From Fasciolopsis buskii (lineage: Eukaryota; Platyhelminthes; Trematoda; Plagiorchiida; Fasciolidae): a stretch of DNA of 64,000 nucleotides. The DNA is taken from assembly GCA_008360955.1 (NCBI GenBank), contig LUCM01009850.1, forward strand, positions 30,746-94,745. The letters run 5' to 3'. Below the pieces are notes generated by a model. It saw nothing but the letters and a program-made list of their open reading frames with translations, ran no database searches and had not been told where the DNA came from. This document shows, in pieces, positions 34,900-48,800 of the stretch; within the stretch, counting starts at the first letter, position 1, and each line of letters opens with the position of its first letter. A program made the translations under genes and the position numbers.

Positions 34900-37800
34900 T
34901 TTAGCGCCCACCCGTCTTAAAGTTCGCCCTCATTGCTGCTTCATCGCAACGGCCTGCAAGAGACTCTGTCGAAGCCTTACCAAAGTTTATTCAGCGAGCT
35001 TTAAGAGCCTCCGCACTGTCCGCTTTTGCGTTGGCTCCATCCAAGAATCAAAACATTCGCAAGACTTCTCCCATCTTGTGGGAACCCGTTTTGCACCCTG
35101 TTACTATGCTGCCTGTCAGTATCCCCGCGCGTAAACAAAGTGCATGTGATACTCACTTTCAGTGGCACTGTGTTTGCTGCTGACCCACACATATGTATGA
35201 TCATCACCGGCCCTTCCTTCCTGTCCGAAGGAAGTATTCCGTGGCTTAAATAGTCTGCGTGCATTTTTTCAACTTAAAAATCACCGGCTCCGCGGGCTTG
35301 GGGGTAGCTGGATTTATGCCGGCAGATCCCGATGAAATGTTTAAGCTTAACCCCAATAATATCCCTCATATATCCTTCTCCGCTATTGGGAATTTCAGAA
35401 CCAGTGTTTTTCTTGCAGTCCTATTTTACAGCCGCAGTCCCGAACCAGCTTATGTGCCCTTCTAAAGTATAAGCTGAGAACATTTTGCCTAATCCGCTGG
35501 CCTTCAAAAACCGTCTAGCGTCTTCCAACTCCAGGGTTTTTTCATCTTTCAGCGATCCATTTTATTGGACGTAAGAGCAGTACCTCTGCGGGCACTTTTT
35601 ATCCCTCATTGGCAGCCGCATTCCAAAAGTGTCCTGTTATTTCCCACTGAATAATCCTAGCCGAATCCCCACGCTCTCTATAGAACATACAGGCTGTCAC
35701 AATTCGAACTGCTTTGCTTACCCCCAGGCTTCTGTTTTTCTCCTCAATTGTCTTGTGTACTTCTGGGGTTCACCAGTCTGGTCTATCTCCACTTCTGCTT
35801 TTTTTTGTTTTGAGAGAAACCACTACTGAAAATAAAACAGATTAGATTTTAATTCCTACCAAGGCTTCGAGATAGTGGTTTTCTTAATTAAATTCCTCGG
35901 CCATCGGAGGGAGTAAGCAACAATTCCTCCTGCAGAAATTTCTACGAAAGCTCGCGACATTCTTTGATGGTTTCAAATAGGGTGATCAGTACATGGTCAC
36001 TATTACGCATCGGTGGCAAAAACGCAAACCGCCGATGTGGCCTTTCGGCGCGCCATCTATTGACTATTAGCTCCTTGTTCTTAGACAGCCGCTGGCCTCC
36101 CATTCATTGCCCGGCGGGTTGATGCAGTTCACTACTATCAGCTAGTGGGCAAATTTTACCAGCTCCTCTGGAAAGTCTCGCAGCTCATGATCACCTTCTA
36201 GTTCATATTCGGGCTTCTGCAGACACATTTTATAGATATTTTGCTTTACTGCTGTCGAAGCGGTCACCACGTATAGCTGGATGTAAGGCTCACGTGAATC
36301 TATTCTGGGTCCTTGGTGTGCCTGATCTTCTTTGCTGATAAAGCCGCTCCGCCCCAATATGCTTTAGCATCCTTAACCTGCCGATGAACTGTGGTTCCAT
36401 TTTTCGCTTGCGGGATAAACAGTCGACGGACAGCCATGTTTTCGAGGCTACCATAACCTCCGTAGCTAACTTCTTAGGACTAAAACTTGTTCCACCCATT
36501 TTCTTCTGGCAGTGCATGCAAAGTTGCGGAGGACTCCGAATTTCTTAGGAGATTTCATGGGCTTCTTAATTTGCATCCCCATTTTAAGAATGCCTGAATA
36601 GTTGTATGTTTTGAGATGTCTTTCACTTGATTGCCGCTGCGGTCATCAGGTGCTTTAACCATTTCTTCCTGCACCCCGTCATCCTAAGAACGCCTTATTG
36701 GCGAACCGGTATCATCAACTGCCCCAACTTTCTGTTCTGTTGTATCTCACTTGAGAGTAATAATTTTACTACTGATGGGACATTTCTTCCTCTCGCTGCA
36801 GTACTCCCGCTTACTATCGTCCAGTTTAGTCGCAGAAATCGTCCTTGGGAACTTTTTTTAAGCAGTAATGGAATTAAATTATTATCAGCTCTGGAGTCCC
36901 CGAGAACCGCAACCCCCAGATTCGTCATCTGTATGCGTTTCGGGTTCACCACTGTATTCCGTGATCCACAAGATTCTAAGTAAATCCCCGGAAAAGCATG
37001 AACTATGCGACACGTTTCATTGCTGATACCGAATATCTCATCAGATCTTGCCCATCTGAATTACACTTAGAGGTTCAATCTTTATGAGCTGGACTTTGTT
37101 GGAAAACCGTTCTCTGGTTATCCCAGGGCCCCATCTTTTGAACCTGCTCGACAGTTGCCGGTCAGTTTATACACATTAGTCATAGGAAGTCATTAACTTC
37201 TATACTGTCCATAGCCATGAGGGTCGTGGCTTCTCTTGTATGTTGTTTCCACCGTTTTAGTATCAGTTTTTTTGCTTTTTAGAGGTTTCAGCCGAACTCC
37301 AGTCCCGCTCTCCTAACCTCCGTTGATAGATGCTATAATTTCTGTCCAAATCTGCGATTCTCAGTAGTATATTCTACAATTACTTCTTTTGATGCGACCA
37401 TTGGTGATCTCAACGGCTAGTTGGTCTTTCAGCTACCCTTTTGGTCATTTGGGCGACAGAAGGTCGCAGCGTTAGCATTCCATCGTTGGATAATTTAATG
37501 TCGACAAGCTCGCATTTGACCGGATCCGTTTTATGACTGCTTGATCTCTGACCCACCGATATTTGGAATGTTGAGTGAACCTTTTATTTCTCGCTGTCCT
37601 TGGTGAGTCAAGGCATTCGGCACTTACGATTTCTGCAGATAGTTTAATCCATATCCAATCGTTTCTTTGCAAAAAGCGTCACTGTGCACTGAGTGTGGTT
37701 CGCGTTTATTACAATTAAGCTGTATCTCATCGCTTTCTACTCCAAGCAGTTTAAGCAAACACGCCGTAGATAAACGCACAGGTTGAATCTCCCACACGAG

Positions 37801-38300
37801 CGAAGCTTTTGCCTCAATCACTGAGGCACTCTCCGGATAAGCCGGAATTTTCCAGGGAAACTTCCCACGTCTGCGTGTACTGTTCCATTATTGACTCAAG
37901 CACCCCTTTGTTTGATTCACAAACCCATGCATTTTCCCATCAGATACTGCAGGCCTAGCTCTATACTACCCACCCTTTGTTTTTGGGACTGCAGCACAAT
38001 GATACCCAGTGTTCTCTATTATTCCCAGCTTTTGTGCTCTTGGTTGCATTACTGGTGAGCTTCTAGGTTTTCCGCCATCACAACCCGCTCATTTGAGGTA
38101 GTGATAGGCGTGGAAATTTTATCGTCATTTGAGGCATGCCTCACTTCACCCTCCCGTAGACCACTTTTCCAAATCCCTCGAGCTGGTTGGCTTACGAGGC
38201 CCCTGTTGTTGCATATTTTCATTTGCACAAGCAATTCTTTTACATCCGCTACTCAGTTTCACTACCTGACATATCCAGATCAGTCGCAGCTCTCCACTTA
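34900..38300 (-). mobile_element. Decayed CR1-like LINE sequence, minus strand
   Basis: The plus strand is conspicuously T/C-rich, so the minus strand is purine-rich, as in the sense strand of old LINEs. On the minus strand near 36020-35950, 'LPPMRNSDHVLI' resembles the endonuclease signature (P-L-G-K-S-D-H) of CR1 elements. Frames are broken throughout. Boundaries are rough, and several elements may be present. Confidence 0.4.
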
Positions 38301-41300
38301 ACCGGTTTGTTGATTGGAACCATTTTTCTCTGCGTAATTTAGTTAATATCGATTGTGTTCACTGGTCAGTAAACGTCTATGATCAATAATTTTCCCAAAT
38401 GCCTCCAGCCATCAAGTGAGCCGGAATTTCCTGGAGGCAGCGATCGTCAATTTGCGGGGCATCGCTAGGAATCGGTGCATGAAGGTGTGTGTTTTGGGAC
38501 GAATGAGAATCGCGAATTGGGCCTACCGGGGAAGATAATGCTTCATTAAATACTTTCAATGAGGTGTCCTAAGTAAATGCTTAACGTGTCTCTGGTGTCG
38601 TTCACCTTAGAATGTGCGACCGCACCAAGGCCGTCACGGTTGTTTCATAGGTCACCACTTCCCGCGTGACTGGAGAGCCATTTCGCTGAGTAGTGCGTCC
38701 CGCTAAAAATTCACTATCGGTCAGCTCCCTGCTGTGTGTTTCGTTCTCACAGAGGACGATTCGAGGTCCCGGTGATCGGGTTACACGAACTCACGTGACT
38801 GGAGATTATATGCTTTTGTGCAGAAGTTTTACATCTCGACCAGTCGAAGGGAGTCTTTCAGAGATGCTGGCAAGGATTAGTGTCCCTCGGATGGCAGTGA
38901 CTTTTGCACGATATCTAAGGTGTATAATCCAGCATTCTTCGAGCTCCAGACCTGTATTTTCACTGAACACCATAGACATGGCCATGCCCTCCGTCCAGGT
39001 AAATTATCATCGGACTTAAGGAGGCGAATTACCTTCGCGATGTTGATAGCCGGGCGGCTGCAGCGGTGTGGGTCTGAGTGAAGTAAGTGCGCGAAATTTC
39101 AAAGTAGGCAATGCGAACAAACCTTTGGCTACACTCCTTAACTCGGTGACACATGATGCAGCCAACTGTGCATTCGTAAGTACTTAGAACCACATTTGCC
39201 TAAAAATGGTTAGAAATCCCCAAATTGGAGAGGCCATGGACCAGGCAAAAAACATTCGACACAGAAGAACGACCAGGACTACTGGCTGGTGGAAATCCAA
39301 GGTTGTGTATTGCAAGAATGTGCTTGTTTATGATACGAGAAGTAAACCTCTCAAGCACAGACCGTTGTATTGGGCAGAATGTTGGAATTTCATACGCAGT
39401 TGCACACGTTTCAGGGATGCCAGGTCAGTATTGGTGTTGGCAAATTTGGTTTAAAGTAAGCGGCGCAAAGTTTTGTCGCCTACGCATGCTGATTTCGGTG
39501 CCAAATGCTGAAGGAGGATTGGGGCGAGTTTTGTCTGACCAATCTTGCGCAGGCGGTGGTAGTTTGGTGCATTGCAAAGTGCGTCTATGGCGGCACATGA
39601 TCTCCGAAGAAAATAAATCCCGCCTTTCGGGGAATAGTAAAAGCGACGGATCACAGTAAAAATGACCAGTGATTTTCAGCCAAAGGCAATGCATGGGACT
39701 CCACCGGACGTGGGAATCTTGAACGGAAAGAGAGAAATACCCGTAAGCATGTAGCCGCATGCTGAAGGGGACATATCAAGCGGCAAATCCAAAAAATTGG
39801 CGGCGCTGCAGGTCGGACTGACGCCACCTGGATGGCACAGCAACGCCGCAGGTGTCCACAATAGCTCAAAATGGTGAAACAACTTGGCTTCCGTGAAACA
39901 AACCAACCAGTGGTTGAGTCATCATGGTAGAGTTGGGAGTGCTTTGACGATACCAGTTGGCTAAACCGTTAGACCACTTGAACCGCTCAAGCTGGCTCGA
40001 GAATGAAGATCGACCCTCATTCACCTTGTAATCTGAATGGTCGACTACACATGTGCGGGAAATGTCATCCAGGAAGTGAAATACTGACTCACAAACCGCT
40101 GCCCGGGTGACGTTGAGTCCTATTTTGCGATTGAAAAGAGTTCGCAGAGATGGGCCTCTCCTTCGAGGATGCCGGAGCAGATGGTGTCGATGTCTTCGGC
40201 GTGTATTTAAACAAAAGGCAACTTGCTTTTGACGCAGTGAATAAAGTGCTGGAGCTTTTTAGTTTGATTTCTTAAGTTCATGTTTATGCGTGGAAATCAT
40301 AACGGATCAAAGGGTAATGTTACCATTATATCTTGATTAGAAGGGTCCGAAAAGACTTTGCTTGCGTACCGTCCAAGGGGCCGAAAACGTTGGCTTGGAC
40401 AAAAGAAGGGCTTCCAATGATATGTGATGTTACGGGTCCAACTCGTGAATTTCGCTGCAGCAACTTTAATTTTACTAACGGACTATAATTGCGAGGATAA
40501 TAGCGATCTGTTTTCCAAATGCCTCAAATGGCATGCCCTGCTGCGTGATAAATTGTTACAACGGTATTGCTAATTACATTGAAAAGTGTGACGCAAGGAC
40601 TGCCAAAGTGTAGAGCGAAGGAGAGACCCATCGAACGGAGCCAACAGAGTTAGGTGGATGGCAGTAGATACATTTTTGAGGAAATTAGTGGTTATTTCTC
40701 ATGCAGTGCGGTTAGGTTTTTGTTCAACGGTAATACATATTTTGTATTACGTTATTTCTAGAGAATGCCCAAGGAGACGCATTGTGAATGTACGTTGATC
40801 AATCCTCGGGTCTATTCCGTCGGGTTCACGTATAATAGGAAAAATAATGAAGCAGTGCTTTATGACGGGTTAAATGCAGGATTAGTAGGACTGAACTCCG
40901 AATTCCTGCGATAGATGAGATCCACTTAAAAATCGGACCGTTTTAGTGAACCTAGCAGTTTGGTAAGAGAAGCTTTTACGAGAATTTTGCACGTTGATGA
41001 CCCCTAATAAAAGATTATGGAATTTAGGAAAAACATGGATTGATTAGGGTTTCCGCGAGGTTTCACATCTGAAAGGCATGAAGCAGCTTTTTCTTCCACC
41101 TTCCAAATGCTGCTACAATGTTGAACACTGAAAAGTTCTTGTTGTGCATTTCCACGTGACGCTGTTCAGATCGGCTGGAAAAGATTCAGCCAGTTTCAGT
41201 TTCCGTAGAAAACAAGAAGGGAAGCCTGAGGCGCATTAATTGGAGCACATAATGGCTGAGTAACCTGACAGCATCCATTTTATCAATTCACCAGAATGTT

Positions 41301-43640
41301 CGTTAAAGCATTTTTTATTTGGAGTCCACCTGCCGTCTTTTCGCCGAATAGGAATGGAAAACTTTCCAAACCATACGTCTCATCGGTGGGAGGCTGACCT
41401 GGTGGTAAATCCTAAGTGAGAAATACGGTTAACTAAGGCGATGAAGACTACAGAGAGGCAATATAAAATGTTAAATTTATCCAGTGATGAATGACCAACG
41501 AGGTGACTAAGGGAAGCGAAATCTAGCGTGGAATGTTTGGTTCCACGAATAAGACAGTGAGGCACATTAACAAGGCGAAGCCTAACGTATGCAAGGGGAA
41601 AGTGCTAACGCTTACAAAAACAAAAACTACAGGACACCAGCAACTTCTGCCTCACCTACTCGCCCCTGCTTACTTTTCTGCGACTTTTAAAAAATGAACA
41701 CGCCTGGGCAAAGTTTTCCGCCTTCTTGCGACACCAGCGATTATACCCGGTCAGGTCGGCTTCCGAAGCTTGTCCGACTTCAAGGTCAACCGGGTATACG
41801 GACAGACTAGCATAAAACGGTCAGCTCACTAATGTCGCTTGTCTAACGGAGCGGCAAACACTGGAATGAAGTGGTAGCATCGCGATTGCTCTGGAAATTA
41901 CGGTGGATAGAGTTTCCTCTTTTAAGTCAATTGTAAGAAGACTCTCCGCTGCCCGTCGTTGCTTTGCAACGGCGGCGAGTTCCTGTAATACCATGTGCGC
42001 TTCACGTCAAAAACCCTTGTTTCTCAGGAGGGCCTGTCGCAAGACGCTCATGGGCCCCCTCATGTGGCCCTTGATAGATGCCAATCAGCGGTACTCTCCA
42101 CAAGTTCCCTGTCATCAGCGGAAAGCTGTTGCCGAAATACAATGATCTTGGCACATTATTCATAGTGATGGATTGATTTACGGTAATGCGGGGGTCATTT
42201 GAAACTGTCACCGAGAATTTTCGAATATAATGGCTCCCGGATACTCTGGTTCGAAAAGGATTTACTATGCGACGAATAATTCCGTGCATTTCTGGAAAAT
42301 ATAATGTCAAAAAATAAATAAAAACAAAAACTTGCGAAATACAGAGCGGGGAAAACGCAACGTAAGAACGGCCTCAGCAGTTTTGTTTACCCATTTCGCC
42401 ATAATTTGCAGACGTTGATCTTCTGGTTCGGGAGGTAAGCGGAAGGAAATAGAGCCTGGTGATTGTTTATTGTTAGAGCAAGTCAGCTGAGAATGATAGT
42501 TATTGAACCAGCCGTTGAACCTGATTAACCAGCGGTGAGTCAGATTTAGCTAGATGAAGCAAGACATGCGTCCGGATACCGTAATACGGATGCAGAAACT
42601 ATGCTTCAGACGGTTAGCCAGTTACTGAGCCATGTTCGGGTTAATTAATTGATTTAGTGGATAACACTGAGCGGCGATCTACGTAATCCGCAGTGCATGG
42701 TGTGCCTTGGCTGATAAAGGTCACAGACGTAAGTTTGGCATTCCGCATCTGAGCTGCCTTGGCAATTTGTTCTTTGTGGCCCCGACCCCCACGAGCACTT
42801 GGTGAGAACAAAGATAAAAACGACGGACTGTGCAACAATTTTGTAACCTACCACGTTCAAAGTTTTCAGGAATGCCCTTGTAAGAAGAGAGAAAATCGTA
42901 ATTCTGCGTTTACGAATAATCTACACGGTTCGGCGACTTCTGTATCCCGATGGTTGTTGCGCTTGTATTAGAAGCAAACAAACTCACCACATCTGTTAAG
43001 AAAATAGAAAAAATAAGCTCCCAGTTGATTGCTTGAGTTCTTTGGATACAAAAAACTGCTGCGTACGTCACGTTTCAATTGGTATTCGAAACTACCAATC
43101 ATTTGTTATTTCGTACTCATCAGATGTCCAAAGACATGAATCAAGAAAACTGGGTGCGGTTTTTGTGTAATTAAGGCCGTCGGTAGATCATAGCTCAGGT
43201 AAATCCGGGATTTAAAACGTGCATTCCAAAGGCTCTAGAAGTAAAACCTCCAACCTGGATGCTTGAAAATGCTGGCTGACTTTATTTCAACAGGATAGCT
43301 GACATGGGGTTGGATTAACATCAACTCTGCTTGAATTCGGGAGTATAAAACGAGAGAGGCTTACACGACAGCTGCAGGTAATTGCACATAACACTTTTTA
43401 AGTGGACCATGTTTCAACAGAGGGTATATTTAACTGATATCTTGAGGCTGAGTAAAGAAATGCGGGAAACCAAATGCTATGGAAAACAATTACGAACCGG
43501 GGATTAAGTATGAATCGAAGCGTCGAAGAGTCCTTAGGCGACCCACATCCCAAGACACAACGCCGGTTATTACTAACACTGGGGACCAACGTACTCGGCC
43601 GATTCACACCAGTAATCCCTGGGTCGATTTTTTTCAGCCA
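38301..43640. other. Region without a recognisable gene
   Basis: Short open frames only (longest about 140 codons at 39225-39659), none with a family motif. Composition drifts to purine-rich on the plus strand from about 39 kb, which suggests more decayed plus-strand LINE sequence. Confidence 0.4.
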
Positions 43641-43641
43641 A

Positions 43642-44605
43642 TTAGATCAGTTGGGATCCGTCCCTCAAAACATTTATTAGATGAACGTCGTTCACATCAG
43701 AATGCTGTTGATTAGAGGCACACTCCGCGTTGGGGCCGATCTCAATTGAAGCAGTTGAATCTGCTGGTGGCTTAGGTACATGATTACCAAGAAGAATAAC
43801 GTCCTTATAAAAACGACATTCCCTTGTCCCCAAATCGTGATCGTAAGGATGAGCCAAAATATCCAAAATCACCGCTGGTCCATCGACCGGCGTAACCTCA
43901 TGCAAATTGCCCTCTTCAGGTGTAAGCAACTGCTCACAACTCTCAGCGCTCACCACTACGTCTTGATGGGGACGTGCCATGAAAAGATCACGAAACTGCA
44001 ATCCCTGGTCAGGAAATGCCTTGGTCACAAAAGATCACGGATAGGCAGGGTGATTTGGCTTCAGATTCTGCAACGGTGTAAAACTGCGACAGCGGAGCGA
44101 ACCGTAGATAACACGAGGGATCCCGTACATCCCGGGATGATCATGAAGTGGTATGCAAGAACCAGGTTGCAGAATAAAAATGTTCATGGAAAAGACTTCA
44201 TTCCCCGTAATATGTACGTAGGCTACAGGAGCGGCGTACACCTGTGAGTCGGATACCCAACTCATATCAAAACCCATATCTTTCGGTTTCAAGTTACGCG
44301 CAGAGATTAGGGGACGTTGTAGGGCATCTGGTAAACTGTTATTGCAAGGAGCGGACGACGAAGGGTGATTTGGACTATTCTGTACCATTCCGGACCCGTC
44401 AGGGGAGATTGGACCAAATGGGGGAGTTGGTGCCGTTCCAGCACCCGGAGTTGAGCCTGTCGGGGCTCCTAAGATAGACGCTGTCGTAGATGCTAGCGTT
44501 ACACGAGCCGAATGTTGTTGAAAAGCATGCAGAGCGAGATTTGCAACAGTTGCGATTTTCGTAGTCCTTTTAGAGCTTGGTGTTTAGTTGCAAAAGTCGT
44601 GATGA
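43642..44605 (-). pseudogene. ADO: 2-aminoethanethiol dioxygenase (ADO) gene with in-frame TGA
   Basis: The minus-strand frame is open from about 44605 to 44038, hits TGA at 44037-44035, and continues in the same frame to 43642. ADO uses iron and O2 to oxidise cysteamine and N-terminal cysteines. The three iron-binding histidines are present: two in 'IPLHDHPGM' (44145-44137) and one in 'GNLHEVTPVDGPA' (43902). The N-terminal 'KIATVANLALHAF' resembles the family start, and 'VIYGS' and 'LDILAHPYDHD' also fit. The TGA falls in the variable loop between the histidine blocks. The end after 'CRFYKDVIL' does not match the family; a donor (G|GTAATC) there may lead to an unlocated last exon. It could be a pseudogene, a sequence error or an allele. 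Confidence 0.8.
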
Positions 44606-44699
44606 CATCACTTATCAAACTAGATACACCCCATGTATTTAACATCCCGTGCACTAATATACCTCCGCAGACCAATAGAGGTTTCGTGGTCGTCTAATA

Positions 44700-45340
44700 C
44701 ACTCTTTTATTGTGGTTTCCGAGGGCCGGGCTCAAGGCTGCAGGAAAATTCGAGGGCATGGATATAGCGAGGCTTCGCGATACGGCTTTGGAGCTGTCGT
44801 GGGACACTGATAAACTATAGCGGACGGCCAGTAATAGGCAACAAGGAAACCCTAATTATCATCCAAGGCGTGTTTGCACCATTGAAGCGAAGACGAAAGA
44901 AAGGAGGGGCAGTGAGTTCGAGGTAGGTCAGGACCGAAGTTTCTTTCTTTATGGTGCCCACGAGACCAGTCTGGCACAGGCCCGGCATGCCATGTATGGA
45001 AACGAGGCTAAATAACTGGTGGGAAATGCAAAGTACAGTCGTGAGACAAGTTAACCCAATGCCCTAAGAAGCAGCCTAAGAAATATTGTGCACACGTTGC
45101 TCCAAAATGAATCGCTTAAAGAAGAAGTTGACCCACTAACAAGGGAAGAAATTTGTTTCAATGGATGATATAAGCAAGAAAAAGCGCTGGGTGGCTCTCT
45201 TAGCACTGCACAAAGGATGGATGTGAGCTTTGACGGGAGTTAACTTCCCCACTCCCCTCAAGTGATGGAGGCTGTTGGCAGATAACACAACGCTGTATAT
45301 TCGTGATTGGGTAATGTGAACGCCAGAAAACTGGCTGACA
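44700..45340. other. Region without a recognisable gene
   Basis: Purine-rich sequence with only short frames; possibly the upstream part of the CR1-like element that becomes recognisable at 45.4 kb. Confidence 0.35.
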
Positions 45341-45399
45341 TAAATGGTTGTTATCAGACCTCTTGATATGGTCCATGTGCGATCTGTATATTACCAATC

Positions 45400-46690
45400 C
45401 GCAGCAAGGATATTTTGCATGGTACTGGAAAGAGAAAGTAATAGTGGCTGTCCCCAAAGATAGGTTACCCCAGGGCCTAAGGAACTACAGACCAGTGGCC
45501 CTGACAAGCATCCTCTTTAAGCTGCTATAATGCGTTACTAGAGAACCTGCTCACATCGGGCACAGCGTTTCATGCTACGCCCTGCTTAAAATCACTCTCC
45601 GAAAAGCAGATTCTGTGTCCCTAAACTGTTGTGCTTCTGATTCGAAATAAATGGTGGAATAAATTTGTGCTATCCCGATTTCATCGAGGCTTTTGACCAG
45701 GTAAACCACGGCCCAATGGTGCTTACTTTGCTAGTCTTTGACGTAGGTGGAAATTGCTGAAATGGCTAGGTAAACCATCAGATAGTGGGGAAGTTTACAT
45801 CCGAGTTGAAGCTATTTTGGTCACAAACTCAACCCAAAGCAAAATTCCCTGGGGTGTGCTACTCAGCCCACTGTCATTTCTGCTGCTTTTAAATGACTTC
45901 GCTACAACACTTTAGCCTTGTCGCTTCTTCTTCGAGGATGATGCAAATTTAGTTGGGCCTTCTGGACGATGTGTTCTAAGCAGTGCTATCTTCTCAGTGA
46001 TAAACCTAGCGAAAACATGGGATCCACCACGCAGCGCGGGACAGGCCACCCAATTTCAGTGACTCCACGGGGCAATGCTGTTGCACACGAAGAAGGTCTA
46101 TTCACCCAGGTAAGGTAGACAGATTGAAGGAACTTGGAATCCAAGTTGCTTTTGCTTAAGTGAGCTGAATGGCGTACTGCAGCGGCAAAGGAACCTTAGA
46201 GAAAGCTTTATAGACTGCTGCCTTGCCGAAATGCGGAGACTTTCGTCTCCATATATGGGGCCTTCATTGGGCCTCACTCAGTAAACTTGTTTCAGGTTTT
46301 GTCCTGATGCATCCGAAAATAAAAGGTCTATTTGTTTCCGGTTCAACGACTGGCCAGAAGCACGACTGAAGGTTAAATACGCAAGGTCCATGAATAGAGG
46401 TGTGCACTCATTAGAAAATGAAGGGCCAGATAGGTGTGGTGATACTCACAGAATAGTTAAAGTTGCAAATGGAAGTCGTTCCAAGACCCTTGTCTACTAG
46501 GAACATAACTAAAAAAACAGGTAAAAAGAAAAAAGCACCGCCGTTGGCTGGCAGCTACAGCGCAATTCTTTACATGCAATGTGGTAAGTAGATGGTGCAA
46601 GTTGCTCAGAGGTAGAGTTGGAATATATGCTTTCAAGACTTTTAGGGCACAGGTAGATCGTAAGTGAAGAAAGGTGGATTTATAAAACTG
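45400..46690 (+). mobile_element. CR1-like LINE reverse transcriptase remnant to its 3' end
   Basis: In changing plus frames one reads 'RNYRPVALTSILFKLL' (about 45480-45528), 'EAFDQVNHGPMVL' (about 45686), 'PWGVLLSPLSFLLLLNDF' (about 45850) and 'FFEDDANLVGP' (about 45930), the successive reverse transcriptase blocks of CR1/Jockey-type elements. Near 46570-46660 'FFTCNVVSRWCKLLRG' and 'YAFKTFRAQVD' match the typical C-terminus. Many stops and frameshifts; long dead. Confidence 0.7.
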
Positions 46691-48800
46691 GATTTATGGG
46701 ATACGTTACTGCCGGCAAGGAAAACCTGTTTTGGAGCCCCCAAGGGGTAATCGTTTTCCCTCCGTTTGCGGTCGTTGAAGCGAAAAAGTAGTCGCAGTAA
46801 CTAAAAGGATACTCCGAAGAATTAGACATTCACAGAGGCCCTTGTCAACTTAGGTGCACAGTGTCGTGAGGAATTTTGGAGATCATTCGTCTCCTTGGGT
46901 CACTTCTGCCCCGTGCCACCTGGATCAGACCTCCGTTTTGGCAACAACTTTTGATCCAAAAAGTTTTCAGTGTAAGAATCTGGGTGGTCGTACACCTTGT
47001 TTCGGGGACTGCTATTTAACTAGAAATGAATGTTAATGGGCCAGGTGCGCTTAAAATTTTTGCTGTGCTCGGTTGGAAAACTCGCACTGTCAGCCAGAAA
47101 CCTTTGAGCGACTATATTTTTTCAAATGTTCCTTTTCGCTATCTGGGATGCGCTGGGCGCAGACCTTTTTTATCAAGCATTTCGGGCGAATTTTGTGATA
47201 ATGTTTCATGTTTTTTGCTTATTAGACCATTTACAGTGTAGACAAATTTTATCATCCAGCAAGGTGAAATTTCGGAGGCCAGAGGTTGGGAATCTGTAAT
47301 GCATGTCCCAACCCAGAACTTGTGGAAAGTGGAATACACTTAGATCGTTGCCTGTTATGGTACCACCAAACCTCGTCGGAGATGGGAAAACTTGCTTCCA
47401 GTTATAGCAGATGTGCAAGCATTTGAGGTGCGTTTGTGACCATTGCGTCACATTGGCAGAAGAGTCAACTTGCCCATTCCTGGACCTACTTGACGCTATC
47501 GCCACTGAGAATGCACACATAAGGGCAGCAGCAGAGGCACCCAGACATTAAATGCTGGGAAGGAATAGATCAAGAGCCCAAATTAATCACGAAAACCACG
47601 TGGACAATAATACAGCGCATTATTCACAGCTGTGAATAAAAAAGCAAAGCAGATGGAGGCACAGTTCCATCGTATAGGGGAAGCGGCAGGCACTGGTGAG
47701 CAACAAAAGGCAGATACTGTATTACTCCTTCGGGCCAGTGGTTATCGACGGTAATACATGAACAGGAGATAAATTATTCAGGGACATATTCAAAGTAGCT
47801 GGCCTGCCACCGATTTCACCGGTTGTCATATATCACCGAACGGGCGAATGATGAGGTTTGCAAGTATAATTGTCGAGGGCATTACCAGTGGAAATTCCAA
47901 ATATATAATGGCGGAAATCCTATTATTCCGAGAGGCACATTAATTTAGCAATCAATTGGGTGAGTACGGAGTAAGCCGGACAGTGCGAAATGTCCAAAGG
48001 TAAACGCCATGTCTCACAGAGCCACTCAAAAGTTTACTAAACCTGGATTGTCAAAACCGAAACTAGTAATACCCCGAATAGATCAAGGTACTGAAACCCA
48101 GTGAGCCGCAGCGCAGACGAAGGCCGTGAGACTGGTTGGGCCCACTCGGAAACAGGTGGCAAAATATCCGCGGTACGGGGGAAGTCACAGGGTGCCCAAC
48201 TCAAGAGAGACAGCACAGCAAAAACCGCAATAAGCGAAAGCTTTGAAGCGGGGGTCGGAAACGTTAAGGCGGATAACTGTAGTTCAAGCATGGAGGCGAA
48301 ACAAATAAGACCAGTTACGGTGGCCACCGATCCAGAAATAACATAGAACGTAAGTTTGGCAGATATTGCGGTCAGGTTTTGATGAACCGAACGGCAACGG
48401 TAGTTTCAGTAGATAACTGAGTGCACCAGGAAAACTTGGATCTTCAACTGGCTTGCATCGGAGTCCGACGGTTCTTTCACAGTGTCTCTTCAATCTTGGC
48501 AGAGACAATCGCAAGGGCCGCACCCAGAACAAAAACCAGATCTTTCTCCGACACTGCGCATGACAATAACGCAGGAGAAAGCACGGTAAGCACCATACTT
48601 GGACAAGGAGTGCTCCCGAGTGAGCTATGGATATGGTACTTACACTCATGCAGGGTTAAAGAGAAACGAGGTGATCTAGCCACCATGACTACGGGGATCA
48701 AACTAATCACTACTAAAGAAATCCGGGACATAAAGAAGCCCGAAAGATTACGTATAGGGGACCACGTAAAATAAAAATGATAAAATGGGCGGTAGTCAAG
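46691..48800. other. Region without a recognisable gene
   Basis: Short frames only. The 48421-48774 plus frame (117 codons) and its surroundings may be 5' sequence of the CR1-like element at 48.8 kb, but no motif supports this. Confidence 0.35.

Noticed and set aside
39225..39659. 144-codon plus-strand frame as a gene
   Set aside because: No motif, and it lies in sequence that looks like decayed repeats with overlapping frames on the other strand.
44035..44037. Selenocysteine at the ADO TGA
   Set aside because: The position is in a variable loop, not an active-site cysteine, and I saw no convincing SECIS-like structure downstream.
43990..44040. A very short intron removing the TGA in ADO
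   Set aside because: A GT donor at 44038 is in phase 2, and the nearby AG acceptors I tried put the downstream part in the wrong frame or remove conserved residues.
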